Notes: generated by a model not told the origin, from the sequence alone. Counted from the stretch's first letter, positions 48,381 to 61,092 are shown. The stretch is DNA of 64,000 nt from Brachynemurus nebulosus (GCA_035578155.1 JAPWDM010000005.1:48068954-48132953), one strand, 5' to 3'. Numbers and translations: made by a program.

Positions 48381-49097
48381 TACTGGGTGTTAGTGAATAA
48401 GTGCGAAAGATTTTAATGGGTGATTGCTGAGGTGTTTTTATGTAAAAAAGTTTATATAAACTTAGGTCCGAAAACACTTAGTTTCCAAGATACAGAGTGT
48501 TCAGTTTCTTGTTTTTTAAAAATATTTTTCTGCATTAAAATAAAAACAAATTATGTGGTCATCTTGTAGAAGCGAAGCGTCTTCGCCTTTTTATTGGTAA
48601 GACTTTTTTTATAAAATTCCCTCAACAGTTAATACGAAAGCCTAAACTGGTTTTGTTAGAAGAACACTAATTGGAAATTATTTTTTATCTCGAAAACGGC
48701 TACATGAGCGACAAAATAGTAAGAGGTCATTTTTGTTAACAATTTATGGGACATTTGAAAAACATTTTCAAATTGGTAAAAATTATTGGCGTGCCTTTCC
48801 TTTCTTTAAAAATATGTCATCACATGGCCGTACGGACGCCACTGGTTTGAGTGGAAACATTTTGTCTACTTCAGAGTATGGGTATTTATCCTGATGTAGC
48901 GTGTCCAAAATTTTGTATCAATATCTCAAAACATTTTTGAAATATTTAGGAAAATGTTAAAAAAGACGAGAAATCGAACACCCTGTATCTTGGAAACTAA
49001 GCGTTTTCAGACTAGGGTTTTTATGTACTTTTTTACATAAAAGAACCTCAGCAATTACCTGTTAAAATCTTTCGCACTTATTCACTAACACCCTGTA
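48381..49097. mobile_element. Long-TIR element with TACNGGGTGTTAGTG ends
   Basis: A 717-bp element whose outer ~165 bp on each side are inverted copies: TACTGGGTGTTAGTGAATAA and TACAGGGTGTTAGTGAATAA at the tips, then GTGCGAAAGATTTTAA, TTTATGTAAAAAAGT, and TTTCCAAGATACAGAGTGTT against its complement near 48998. The match continues into CATATAC outside the tips, so the target duplication cannot be set exactly. No ORF; superfamily not assigned. Confidence 0.75.
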
Positions 49098-51659
49098 TAT
49101 GATTTCTTTTTAAAATATTATTTAATTAATTATGTGTCTTTTATTTAGCTTATAATCCTCAATAACCTCTTAAATCGAATGAATTATTTCATCAAGACTG
49201 TATTTTTTTTAATTCTTACCATAATGACATAATTTCAAACTTATTTGTACAAAGTATGTGAATGTTAATCATAAAATAAGTAGGAAATTATTGAATAAAA
49301 GTAATAATCATTAATATGAATGAGTAGTGTGACCCCGTTTTTTTTTCTTAATAAAATTTTCATATTAGACACATTTTTATTAAATTTATATTATAGACAT
49401 TATTTTTCGAAGTCTGTGTGAAACTAAACTAAGTACGCATATATTTTACTGAAGATAGTCTTTGATGGTTCGATATTACAGTGATTGATATCTGCGATTT
49501 CACTTTAATGAGTAGCTCGAATTTAATTTACGGGAACAATTTGTAAAATAATACAAAATAATGTTAAAACATCATCACTTTTGAAAAATAAATAACTATA
49601 TATTTCCTATAGGTAAGTACTTAAGTACCATAGATACTTACTTACCTGCTATTTTCTTAGGTTACATAATACCGATAATACATAATACATATTGTTGTGA
49701 TCAATAATCTTGCCTTCTTCACCCCCTGTCTCCACCATTGATCCAACTCACCGTTTAGTTCACGTTTGTCTCCCGTCGCCTCCCCAAAACCAATTTAATA
49801 TTTTAGTTTTTCGACAAAAAACCTGCCACTCGTAGGAGAAAAACAAACATTTATTTTTTTCTTGTCTGATAATAAATTAACTCTTACTCTAAAGCGATAA
49901 CTCTATACTTCGTACAATTTGTTTGTTCTACTCGACTCGCTTGCTAATCCTCCCTCTCTCTCTCTCTCTCTCTGTGGAGACTTCATTCAAGCGGTGAAAA
50001 ATGACGGTAATAAACAAAAATGTCACGTTTGGTTGGGTACATAGCAAGTTCAATGGATCTCAACACATATGGGTTTTTTGTTTTTGTTGAAGTTATTGTG
50101 AAAAGATGTTATTTTTATAAACAATTAAATTATTTATAATATATGAAAATCAACAAGCCCGGTGTCCAGGAAAAATGGACGGGAATATTTCCCATTTCCG
50201 TGATATATTAAATTTAAATGTTTATTAAAATAAGTAAATAGAATTGAAACAGGAAAGGACCTTTTTTGATAAATAATAATATAATTACATTTCGTATAGA
50301 GTAATTTTAGTGTGTAAGCCGGCCCCAACTGACTGTGTGTCAAGTCAGTCACGTCGTGTTGAATGGTGTGAAACCCTTTTTCCGTAAATAGTACCAAATG
50401 GTAAAAATAAAATCTTTTATACCTATCAAATTTCAAAATGGGAACACCCAGAAACACAGATGTTGTACACGGGTTCAAAGTTTAATTAAATAATTTTATT
50501 TAAATATATTTAGTAATTAATTTTTCATTACAGACATGTTTTTCTTTGCCTGTTTGTAAGGAAAATGGGATCCTGTATTATTGCAAATAGAAGTAAATAA
50601 ATATTTCATAAGTTTAAGGAAATTATGCAAAATTTTTAATCGATAGATGCGCAACAGCTACGCTCATATGCATCGTTTGATATAGAACTACTAAGTTTGA
50701 GGTTGGTAAGATGATTATTGATAATTTGAGTTATGGTAATACTAATATCTCCCCCGCTTGGTTTCGAAGTCACAATCTATCAGACAAGATCGCAACTGCT
50801 AATCACTGAAAAAGTCATTTTTTGCTATAGTAGATACAGTTTTCGCTTTTTCAGTTAAAGAAAAAAAATGGTCAAATTAAAAAATCCTTGGTTCACGGAC
50901 CGGCTACTGCAAAAAATTTTTGAAACAGTATGTACAACTAGAAAAGAATCCATATAGTAGTTTTTGAAAAATCGTACTCACCATATCAACAATTTTTTAA
51001 AAACGCATTTCCGAAGAAAAAATGCGTTCAAAGTTTTGATTGTAATTTTTTCGTTGTATTAAAATTGTATTCGATTGTATTAAAATTGTATTCGAGGTCA
51101 CTTTTTTAAATGCACATAACTTTCTAAATACATAATACTCCGTATTTGAAACTTCGTTAAAACGAAGCAACGATGTTTTCGAAAAAATTAATGTACATAA
51201 ACCCTTAAGTAGATATCACATTTTAATATAAATGACTGGGAAAATATGTTTAGAAAGACATGTCCGACAAAAATTTTCAAAATTATTTCAATCTAATTTC
51301 TTTTATATTGTCGATCTCTATTGAAACTGCAAAGAAAATTAAAAACTATAAATCTTGCGATGTATTCAGCGTAAGCTTTTGTAGGTACATTCAATCGAGT
51401 CGTTAATTAAATTTTGATTCAGTGTGGTCCCGTTTAGAGCTTGACAAAAGGTTTTCTATCATACACTCGTCTCCGCGTTAGTTCGCAGACATTCATAAAA
51501 CTTATCACACGACAAAAATATATCACATATATTGATCAATTTGATTTATGATACATTTCGAATTTTTGTTAGGATTCCATACTTTGTACCGAAAACTGTG
51601 TAACGTAGGGATTTAGACATGGAGTAATGGAGACACAGCAACTATCTCTATCATGAAAT
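49098..51659. other. AT-rich stretch, no gene seen
   Basis: Contains a CT microsatellite (49951-49973), a small palindrome AGGTAAGTACTTAAG / ACTTACTTACCT near 49611-49648 and a 21-bp direct duplication TTGTATTAAAATTGTATTCG at 51054-51095. The 114-codon minus ORF at 50134-50478 has no recognisable domain and I do not call it a gene. Confidence 0.45.
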
Positions 51660-51970
51660 TTGCAATGTGGCTTTTTGTGTATCTTAGGCTCGTAGGTAGT
51701 CAGTGTCTCAGTAGCAGTCGCTAAGTGTAAGTCAGTCAAACAACAATGGATTTGATTGTTGTTAGCATTGTAGAACCCTCACACATAACGTTGTGGTATC
51801 ACACATATGTATGCGAGCCCGGTCACGTAACTGCAACCTCTATGTTCGATTACGTATACATACACAGTTTAGCGCGCCAATACAAAATAAACACCGTGCA
51901 CGTATATAACAAATTTTATATCTCTTACTGGTTACACTGATTCCAGTAGTGGAGAGATACGTATTGTACC
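51660..51970 (+). other. GC-elevated patch with TCAGT-rich start and small ORF
   Basis: GGTAGTCAGTGTCTCAGTAG and GTAAGTCAGTCAAACAACAATGG lead into a 64-codon ORF (51746-51940) with a good start context but no known domain. TCAGT is the arthropod initiator motif. A similar arrangement, GTAGTCAGTCAGTGTCCGTC then AACAATG, is at 46318-46372 inside the 45656-46893 element. Could be a repeat-borne promoter or chance. Confidence 0.25.
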
Positions 51971-52069
51971 TCGGTCCTCTGTGGATTTAGATATGATTCT
52001 CTAGTAACGCGCACAAAATTCGATGATCAAAGTTTGTGTAATACTTTCCGTAAATATTTTTACTTTTAT

Positions 52070-52142
52070 TAATTTGTGTCAGAATTTTGCGTGATTTGAC
52101 ACACACTTGGTTAATTTTTAATAGATAGTGTGTCGTATCTGA
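52070..52142 (-). repeat. AGATACGACAC-CAAGTGCG dispersed repeat, minus copy
   Basis: Minus strand reads AGATACGACACACTATCTAT, then ACCAAGTGTGTGTC; counterpart of 46893-46960. Confidence 0.5.
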
Positions 52143-52196
52143 GTAATCAATTTGGAATTTTTAGAAATGCAAAATATAAACAATAATATAGAGAAT

Positions 52197-52290
52197 TCAT
52201 CAAGTGCATATTGGACATGGATTAAGTTAAGGTTCCGTAGACACAGTGGTTAGAATTTTTCACAATTATCCCAATAAAAATCTAGGAAAT
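52197..52290 (+). repeat. Dispersed repeat of the CAAGTGCG/GGGTTCCGTA family
   Basis: CATCAAGTGCATATTGGACA, GATTAAGTTAAGGTTCCGTA, then ATTTTTCACAATTATCCCAA. Confidence 0.6.
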
Positions 52291-52809
52291 TTAAACATAT
52301 TTTACTACGTTTTATCATTCTAATAATTTTCCTTGAGATGACTACGTAACAATAATTTTGAGTTGTCTAGCATACACTTTTTAATATGTATTGGTCTCTA
52401 AAAAATGTTGAATTTATTATACTGCATGGGATATCGTTGAGAAGAGTTACTTTTCTGAATTCCAGTTATACTATTACAACTTTTTTGGTGAATTGATTGT
52501 AGCTTAAAAACACCTTCCATCTGATCTTCCAACAATGATTTTTTATTTTGTTAGGATTAGTACCCATTATTAAGATAAATAGCCGGGCCGACCAAAAGCG
52601 AGGCCCCAACTAAGTTAACTTGAAGGAACTAGAAACAATTTCTTACAACGTAACAATTAATTGTATTTAGCTACTTTTACATTGCACGAGTTCGTACAGT
52701 CAATGGTAGGATGAACTAGAAGGAAACGATTCGGAAATTCTGAAGAAATCCTTATGGCAATGCAGTTTCTTTACAAAATTACTGGTATATTATGTCTTCC
52801 ACATGTACT

Positions 52810-52965
52810 GCTGGAACTCTACTACTTTAGAACTGCTATGGTCTTAGTAGTTTCAGCGCAAAATCACCGTGATCTTACTACTTTGGGTACAGAACCATTG
52901 TAACCTACTAATTTTGGTATAAAACTGCTGACCTTGCTAATTTTGGCATAGAAAATTGATGGATA
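52810..52965 (+). repeat. Degenerate minisatellite, ~40-bp unit
   Basis: Units combining CTACTTT/CTAATTTTGG with GAACTGCTATGGTC, AAATCACCGTGATCTTAC and AGAACCATTGTAACC repeat four times. Similar in style to the tandem units at 21045 and 24036 but not clearly homologous. Confidence 0.5.
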
Positions 52966-55064
52966 ACATTATTATTGAAGAAGTAAGTCGAACGTTACTG
53001 ACTTTAGTTTTGAAGTAAGATTAGATACAATTATAATGCAACGTATTTTAAATGTAATCAATATATTGCATTTTCAGTATTATTTTCTTAAAATTGTTTC
53101 ATAACATTTAAAATACATACGCATTCCAACCCTGTTCTAGTTTTATGATGAACGTATTACACATGTATAATTTAAAAATATTTAATAATTAATTAACGGT
53201 ACATGTGCCTTATGTAATTCATAAGTAAATAATTTCATTTACATTTCTAGAGAATTCTATGACGACTCCCAAGTGCGCATGGCGGCTCCCAACAATAGGT
53301 ATAAACATATTTAAGTCAACTGATAAGACAAATCAGTTCACTTACTTAATAGTCAGTTTGAAGGTACCCTTCTGGTACCTTTTATAAAATAAATAAATTA
53401 GTGGACTATGAGGCGGTGAATACGTCTCATTACCACCAAGTCATCTCGTCCTTAAGACTTAATGACTTTCATTGTTCGGATTTAAATTCTGAAAAGCCTA
53501 TATTTAATTATGTGCATAGCAATGCGTTCGGGTGACTAAGGGAGGAATTTAGTGTAGTTACTGTTATGGTTTAAAATTTCCATATTTTTGACACCAATAA
53601 TATTCGGTGATATTTATTAAACGTAAGTTTTTTCAATGAAATTTAATTTTCATTTTTTGAACAATTGTATTATTTGTAATTATTTTACATACATTTGTGA
53701 TAATTTAAATTTAATCTTTCCTTTTCTATTCATTAGTATTAGATTTATTTAGGATTAAGATTATTTTCTCCCGAGGTTATCTCTACGTGTGTAAATATTT
53801 TTTTACTTATAACTTGCAAATAGTCGATATAGTATTGTACATTAACAGGTTACACCTCTTTTTCACAAAAGCAATAATTTTCCGTTTTACTGTTAATAAA
53901 CAACTATAAATGTTTTGACAACTTTTGTGCTAATCGACTGATCTTTTAATGACATTGTTTGTTCATAAATTTTCATTAATTGATAATCCTTTGTTACTGA
54001 AATTTGTTATTGATAAATTTGTAAAATGTAACTTGTAATGTTTTAAAATTTAATATCCTTTTAATTTCTTAATCCCTACAGACATCGTGATCAATTGCAG
54101 GCTGTATATTGAAGCAGTTTATAAGTGATGATGTTTTACGTACTTTGCTTATAATTTTGTAAATTTAGAAGTTTGAATTAATAAATATTGTTAGAACTTA
54201 TTCAATTCTTTCATTTTACTTTCTAAATTTCAGCTCCCACTCACCACAACAACTTATTTTCAGATTTCTAACTATTAATTCTAAATTTTCCTTGATTACT
54301 GCTGTAGTAATAGTTTAATTGGTAATGTTCACGTAGTTTCCAGAATACTAACAAAATTTGGATAAAATTGGGAAACGTCGGATCTAATGTAGTCGCATCG
54401 TTTACACTGCGCTCAGGCCAACCATCGCTTTGAGTTTACGTATTAAATTATGCGAAAAAAATTATTTTCTGTTAATTAAAAAATAAAATTTACGTCATAT
54501 TTTTTTTTTAAAGTATCAAATTTAAGTACCTAATCCAAGTTGAAAACAATAGACGAGGCAGGTATTTTTCAAATAAATAAACCGGAAATGTTGTTCCAAA
54601 TTTTCTATACACTGAACAAAAAAACTTTCCAACAATTTTTAATCAATTAAAACACTTTACAGCTTCGTATACTCCTCAACAAAATTACAAAGGCACATAC
54701 ATCGTTTGAATGAATTGATTAATATGTACTTCTATTGTCATATTAATTTAATATTCAGTTTTGCCGTTGACTGCACATCAATAAGTAAAATAACCAAAAC
54801 TTTTCCGGTAGAGGGTGAAATATAGAGCTTTAAACGAGTACCAAATAGCGGCAAAGCAACAGAGAAAGCTATTATTGTAAATCTTCATTTAATAAGAGCA
54901 TAACAGATGGCCTCTTTGTGTTCCAGTGATGTCTCAGTACTTGCTACTAATATAATATATATGTAAAGGTAGAAATAATTTATACTCTAAGTTCGAAAGT
55001 TGAGTTGTTTGAGAACAAATATTATTAGGTACAATAAATTTTAATAACATCACCAATCAGTTGA
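52966..55064. other. AT-rich stretch, no gene seen
   Basis: A short hairpin GAAGGTACCCTTCTGGTACC lies near 53359. Nothing else supported. Confidence 0.5.
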
Positions 55065-55103
55065 TAATATAGACCACACACCTCCACAAAGAGGTGTGCG
55101 CTC
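55065..55103. repeat. Short perfect-stem hairpin
   Basis: TAGACCACACACCTC and GAGGTGTGCGCTCTA pair with two mismatches around a CACAAA loop. Too short to assign; no U tract suggests it is not a terminator. Confidence 0.6.
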
Positions 55104-55784
55104 TATTATTGGCGACGAACGCACCAACCTTAGATTTTAAAGACAAAAATTATTGTATTGTATACGTAATTTCTCAAGAAATCAACATTCAATGCAGCTT
55201 TTTGTTGGAAAGAAAGGATCTTGTTCTATCAAATGATACCTTTTGTAACTATTTTTATTTTTAAATATTTATTATACGTTGAATTTATTTTTGAAAAGCA
55301 AAAGGCGTCGCCGGTCGTTAGTCTCCACATATGAACGGATACACATCACAAATCGAGATTTTTGATGGATTGTGAAAATACTATCAGAATGTAATTCTAC
55401 TAACTTCATGATCATCAATCGAATAGTTCATATCAGAGCTCCTAAAGATTTTTCCTCTCGGTACCCTATTAATTTTGACTTCTACAAAAATTACCATAAA
55501 TGGTAAAATATATTGTATATTGAAAGTTAGAAACTACTTATATCATATATTAACGTTTTTCTATCGGGGAAATTTTTTCTTTGAGAAATTTTCAAATTTT
55601 GTCCACTTATAATTCAGAATGATATTTTTTTTTAATTTCAATATTCTCAATGTGCTTATGAACATAATCAATGTCTGACGAATTTTTGTTCGTATTTAAA
55701 CGTACGTTAATATTCATATTCTCACTTACCTACAATGCTTAGCTAAACTGAACTTAAAAACATGACTCACTTCATTGACCAAAT

Positions 55785-55905
55785 CATTGTTTTAATTAAA
55801 AATCACAATGTGATTAAAAAATTGACACACAGATCCACCGGGACTCGAACTCAGAATTCTGGATAACTAGTCCACCGTCTTACCACTAGGCTACCCATCT
55901 CTGTT
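55785..55905 (-). mobile_element. tRNA-derived SINE with A and B boxes
   Basis: Minus strand: A box TAGCCTAGTGGTAAGACGG (55875-55893), then B box GAGTTCGAGTCCC (about 55839-55851), then a tail with ATCACATTGTGATTTTTAAT. The tail and B box match 26850-26945. Box spacing is tRNA-like but the arms do not make a full cloverleaf (AGATGGGTAGCC against GGTGGATCTGTG), so I call a SINE. Confidence 0.7.
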
Positions 55906-56332
55906 GGAGAACCACTTCAATTTGAAGACATCAAAATTTCGTTTAAAATTGGTAACTTTTTAAACCAAGTAAAATACATAAATCAATCGATAGATAAGGT
56001 ATGATTGAGCAAAGAATTTTAACATCAAATGATAACAAAATATTCTTTTATAATCGCTTCTCTAAAAATTCGAAAAACTTAAAAGTTAAATGAATTAATA
56101 AAATTCAGGGTGTATATAAAATAAAGTATTTTATCTACGACTACCATGGCATTGCTGGTTTATTGTACAAAATACTATCGTTTTACATACAGCCACATAC
56201 CCAGCTGTACAAAAAATGGCTCTTTACATGCATGTATACTAAAAATAACAAAGCTTACTACACTTTTATTAATTCTTATAATTATTATATATATTATACA
56301 GTGATATATACATAATACATATTACAGTAGCC
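55906..56332. other. AT-rich stretch, no gene seen
   Basis: No supported feature. Confidence 0.5.
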
Positions 56333-56334
56333 GT

Positions 56335-57120
56335 CCAGGATAGTCACACAAATGTTCCTCTAGTGACTATCTTGGAAGTCATAGACGTCCGTGAGGTGGG
56401 GTAAATGTCTAGTTAACATAAGAAATTGGAATTTTTTCAACAATATTATTATAAAAAATTATGTTTAAGTCAAAGTAGACAGAGAAAGGTACCCTACATT
56501 TGAAACCAAAATAAGGTTTTTTTGCGCAATTCGCCATCTACGTCATAATTACGTCACATATTTGAATTTTTAGAAAAAGACAACATTACAAATATTTATT
56601 ATTTAAGTTAGTATGAATAGTGAGGACATTGGTCCGCACAAGCTCGTTCCCAATCTTTTCTAGCACACACTACGTCGTCAAAAGTATGGCGACACCTTGA
56701 CCCGGGGGTCCCACACTTTTGACACGGCAGTGTACCACAACATTAAGTACAGTACCGCGTCAAAAGTGTGGGCACTACCCCCGGGTCAAGATGTCGCCAT
56801 ACTTTTGACGACGTAGTGTGTACTAGAGCCCACTATAAAAAATGTGTGATCTCGTTTGTGCGGACCAGTATCTTCACTCTAGACTAATATACGTACATAC
56901 GTATCACATAATCACATACGACACACATTACACGGTAGCTATCTCATAAAGTACCACACGGCAGGTACACGGGGTATGTATGTAGTGAGTATGCAAGTAT
57001 TACATGTGATGCATATGTGCGTATAGACAAGAGCAAACATAGTATATGGATGACGTATGTGTATGTCTATTTCACTCGAAGTGTGACTATCTCGGAAGTG
57101 ACTAACTTGGACGGCTACTG
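56335..57120. mobile_element. pogo/Tigger-like MITE with nested palindrome
   Basis: A 786-bp element with ends CAGTAGCCGTCCAGGATAGT and CAGTAGCCGTCCAAGTTAGT (other strand), flanked by TA (56333-56334, 57121-57122). CAGT starts and TA duplication fit the pogo/Tigger group. TAGTCAC-like heptamers recur subterminally. The centre (56661-56825) is a GC-rich inverted repeat: CACACTACGTCGTCAAAAGT, GGCGACACCTTGACCCGGGG and their complements. The outer arms of that palindrome extend to GGTCCGCACAA near 56632 and its complement near 56862. No ORF. Confidence 0.8.
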
Positions 57121-57284
57121 TATATTAGAATCTGTACAAAAATTTTACCTAGCAACTGAATGTTTACGTTTGTTTTTAATAAATTTCAAATAAGTACTAC
57201 ATAATTTTAATGTATTGATATTTGTAGATCTGTACCATGTTTTTATCGTTTATTGTCAATTTCATGATAAAGTCGTAGCTAAAG

Positions 57285-57415
57285 TATAGTACGTAACTCG
57301 GTTGTAAGGCATATTACACACGCGCGCAATTACGCACTTGCCGCTGCGCGGCTCTTGCTTAACTTTTTCGCTCGTGTGTAATATGCAACTTACAACCTCA
57401 ATCACGTAATAGACT
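57285..57415. repeat. 130-bp hairpin with GC-rich loop
   Basis: GGTTGTAAGGCATATTACAC and its near complement (GTGTAATATGCAACTTACAACC, split here as GTGTAATATGC and AACTTACAACC) form a stem, extended by a TACGT...ACGTA outer match. The loop holds CACTTGCCGCTGCGCGGCTC. Probably a small MITE; a TA duplication is not clear. Confidence 0.6.
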
Positions 57416-59210
57416 ATTAGCGTACTTTATTTTCCTTAAATATTTAAAGTATATTTATTCACAATAAAGTGCAATACTTTAAACAATGGCATCTTACATT
57501 AATACAACTGGTAAGGTCCCCATTTCCGACTCCACCAACAATCTCAATTTTATTTTATTCGTGCACATAAGTATACATATAAATATAACTCCACACAACT
57601 CCATGTGTTATTTATCTATTTGTTTAACAAAACATGCTCGGACTACAGTGGAAATATGTAAATTTGTATTTTTAGTAAGCTTTTTGGTATTCACAAAACA
57701 TAATTGGGCGCTTTTCTTGTGTTTTTGAAAATAAAATATCTCCGAGGTTATTGTATGAATACTGATTTGTTATTGTATTATGGTCAATTTTATTAATTTT
57801 TATATTTTTCTACAAAACTTGGTATAATAAGTTTTTCCAAGTTGATAAATTATTTTTTTAATATCTAAAACTCATTTAGTTGAAATTTAATAACAATATT
57901 TTTCAATAATTGATTCTTATAAAAAGAATAACAGTGTATGAACAAGTTTATTTAAAACTTTTCTTTCTTAGTTATACACGAATGCCGCGCAAAACGGTAC
58001 ACCAAGAAAGGTTTGTTACTTTCTATGTTACTACAAGTGAAGTGTATATAGGGTGTTCAAAATGTACACATATAGGTATAGATATACACATAAAGGCAAT
58101 AATGGTAACATAAGTGTGATAAAAATAAGAAATAAAATAAAAAAAGTTTTTTTACATACCAAACCCGTAATAATAAATGCACATATAACCATATTACTCT
58201 TTTCCAGTTAAAAATATTTTTAAATATTCATGTTATGATATCGTTTCTGAGAAAAACATCGTGAAAAACGCACATATTCTCTTCAAAACTAAATATGTAT
58301 TTAATTATCTAGTATATTCATTTATTATTTTGTATAAAAAATACATAAACATATATGATAATTTGAAGATTCGAAAATAATATGTACCTATGTGACTAAA
58401 AGCCTATCAATTAATGTTTAAATAAATCAGAATATACATATGACATATCTTACATGAGGATACATAAATTATGTACGTATTTCTTTTATTCAAAAAGTTG
58501 CATTATAATGATATTATTTTTGTAAATAAAAATTTTGAAGTAAAATATCTAAAGGAACAACTCTATACACTACATTTTAGCAAAAAAAAAAACTTGTGAT
58601 AAGGTAAACAAATAACGTTCCATCTCTTTCTCTGTATTCAGTTTGTGAGGGAACCTTATTGTGAAGCAAACGTGTACTTTACTGACTTGTTTTCTTACGT
58701 ATAAACGTATATCTACAATGACTTCTCAACAAGTTCACTTCATGTTAGATACGTGTGGTATAGGCAGGTGAGTGAAGGGGAGACGGGTAAATATTGTTTA
58801 AAAAGAAAATATTATTACGAAAAATGTTACCCGAAACTTTATTTTATTATAAAAATTTAATCTTTAAAATGTGAGTGTACGAACGTGTTGCTATCTACAA
58901 TTATTATCTATGTTGTAGTTAAAACTGTGATTTTCCGTTGGGGAAAACTATGTAACTTTATATGAATTATAGAAATTTAGTGTGTTTTGAAGAGTAACAA
59001 TAATTTTTCGAGTGCAATTGAGATGAGAAAAGTTTATTCAGTTGGATTTTGAATTTTTCGTAGCTGAAAATACATTTAAAACACATTTTCTTTCGTTCAA
59101 AGAAAGAAAATATTGTTAGAGAACCTTTACGTACATACAGTCGCTTCGTTACAATCATTAGTACAATCATTAGATAACCTAGAACTATCGAATGAATGGT
59201 TAACTTAGCA
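57416..59210. other. AT-rich stretch, no gene seen
   Basis: Small ORFs at 57486-57728, 57910-58113 and 58967-59233 have no domains. The first has ACAATGG followed shortly by CTGGTAAGG, which mimics a short first exon, but nothing further supports it. Confidence 0.45.
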
Positions 59211-59228
59211 AATGTCCCGCGGGACATT
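59211..59228. promoter_or_regulatory. Perfect 18-bp palindrome
   Basis: AATGTCCCGCGGGACATT is its own complement. Such a site could be bound by a dimeric factor, but no factor is identified. Confidence 0.3.
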
Positions 59229-60429
59229 CTCAATCTTCACTATTTACATTCTTATTTTTCCAAGTTACCATCACTCGTTTTATCTGACTATATGACGTAA
59301 ACTTTACGGAATATTTGTACTGTGGTTCACAAATTATTGTTTCCACTACGAATATAAATATAGATTCGATATAAATAGAGGAAGAATTTTGACCACTACG
59401 GTATGAAAAATTTATTCCTGTAGTTGAGATTCAGTTCAGGAACTGAAGATAATGTTAGTGTGCTTACATCAGACAATTTACTAACATTATTACTGTTTAA
59501 AAAACATTTTAGCAAAATACATTCTTTTAAACTTTTATACTTAATAATATAATAATGTAGGAGCATAAAATATTTTGTATTAAATATCTGCCAGAGGGAG
59601 AGGACAAGGGGTTGTATTATAAGTTTTAACTTGTTTTCTAGTACCGCCATATATTTTTCGAAGTATTTGTATACTTTGATATATATCTTCTACATATATT
59701 AGAGTTCGTATGAAAGTTGTCAACTTACTGGCGAGAGAGTCTAGCTAGCAGTCCTATAGGTACATCCCTAATCTTTGCAAAAATGTAAAAAACAATTTCA
59801 AAAACCTATAGTTTGCTTCCAGTCTCATAATTTCATCGTTTCATTTACTGTCTTTTATTAGGGTACTGAAAAATATTAATAAGTTTGATGAAGTTATAAA
59901 AATAAAAAATTTCTTCTTTTTTCCTCAAATCAAGTTCTAGTAGTCAATACGGTTTGTTGAGTTTGGATAATTTTGGTATGAACTTTCATTTTTGCTATCA
60001 AAATAACAAAATTCCTTCTAAAAATAATTGCCGCCACTATAGAAGTTTTCGCCTTAACTACAGTCCGCTGATTCCCTCCCCCCACTACTCCTACTAAGAT
60101 GAGCGTTTTTATGTGCGCACATGGTATAAAAAATTAGCGCACAAACATAATACATTTGCGCACAGTAATATTCAAATTCAAAAAGAGCATCCCTCTATCA
60201 ACATTGGAATCGAATCGATCAAGTGCATCGTTTTTGCCAAAAAGCGGCAAACTTTTTTTTTATAATCTTTTACAATTTTTGTTGATGTAATTGGCCTTAA
60301 AATCAATAATGTTAATAGTTAATTTTTTCGAAATTGTCTTTATTTTTGCCTGCCTAAAGGTAGGTCTTCCCTTAAGTTTGATCATTTCATTAAATATTAA
60401 ATATAAAATTCAAGGATATTCCTGTAAAA
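59229..60429. other. AT-rich stretch, no gene seen
   Basis: Nothing supported. The 84-codon minus ORF at 59396-59650 has no domain. Confidence 0.5.
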
Positions 60430-61084
60430 CAGTGTTTTTCAACCTGTGGGTCGCGGCCTCCTGGGGGTCGCCAAGCCTCCTTAAGGCGGTCGCAGTTACT
60501 TTAACAATAAAACCACTCTAGTTCAATATAAAATATTTAATACAGAAAAGGTTAATTAAAGGTTACATTAATGTGATATGGTTTCACACTTTTGCTTGAT
60601 ATTTCATTACTCTCATTGAAACTTGAAGTTGACGGTTGTGCATGTCTTTCCAGAAACTCATACGTTATCAATAATTATTACTAAACAAACAAGTCAATTC
60701 AATAAATTTAAACACAATTCAGAGAATTCAAAAGTGTCATCCATTACTTGTCTGATGCTCCACGCACGGCTCATCACGTCGCGCTATGTTTCGCTCACAC
60801 AAGACACGCGCGCGTTCAGAAACTACTGTAAGTCGTCAACTTCAATGTCGATATAAAAATGTGCCTGTTTCAAGTCCTTTGTTACGCATTTAATTGACAA
60901 CTAACTGAAAATAATCTATACTGATGAACGGACTCGATATTTATAACATAAAATAAAATAAAAGTTAGAAATAGCAAAGGGCAAAGGGTATAGGGGTTGC
61001 GAAACATTTTTCTGTACCAGAGGGGTCACGAAATATTTTTCCATACTAGGAGGGTCGCGCCATAAAAGGGGTTGAAAAACACTG
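60430..61084. mobile_element. hAT MITE with 8-bp target duplication
   Basis: A 655-bp element with perfect 15-bp TIRs CAGTGTTTTTCAACC and a perfect 8-bp duplication CTGTAAAA (60422-60429, 61085-61092). The left subterminal GTGGGTCGCGGCC and right GGGTCGCGCC are typical of hAT elements of the Charlie-like type. The 77-codon ORF inside (60623-60856) does not look like a hAT transposase, so this is non-autonomous. The perfect target duplication argues for a fairly recent insertion. Confidence 0.9.
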
Positions 61085-61092
61085 CTGTAAAA

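Noticed and set aside
50134..50478. 114-codon minus-strand ORF
   Set aside because: No recognisable domain, AT-driven composition, no splice or promoter context; expected by chance in this much sequence.
55785..55905. Functional tRNA gene on the minus strand
   Set aside because: Shares a non-tRNA tail with the copy at 26850-26945, which marks it as a SINE.
57486..57728. Short first coding exon (ACAATGG then CTGGTAAGG)
   Set aside because: Only the start context and a donor-like site support it; no domain, partner exon or promoter could be shown.
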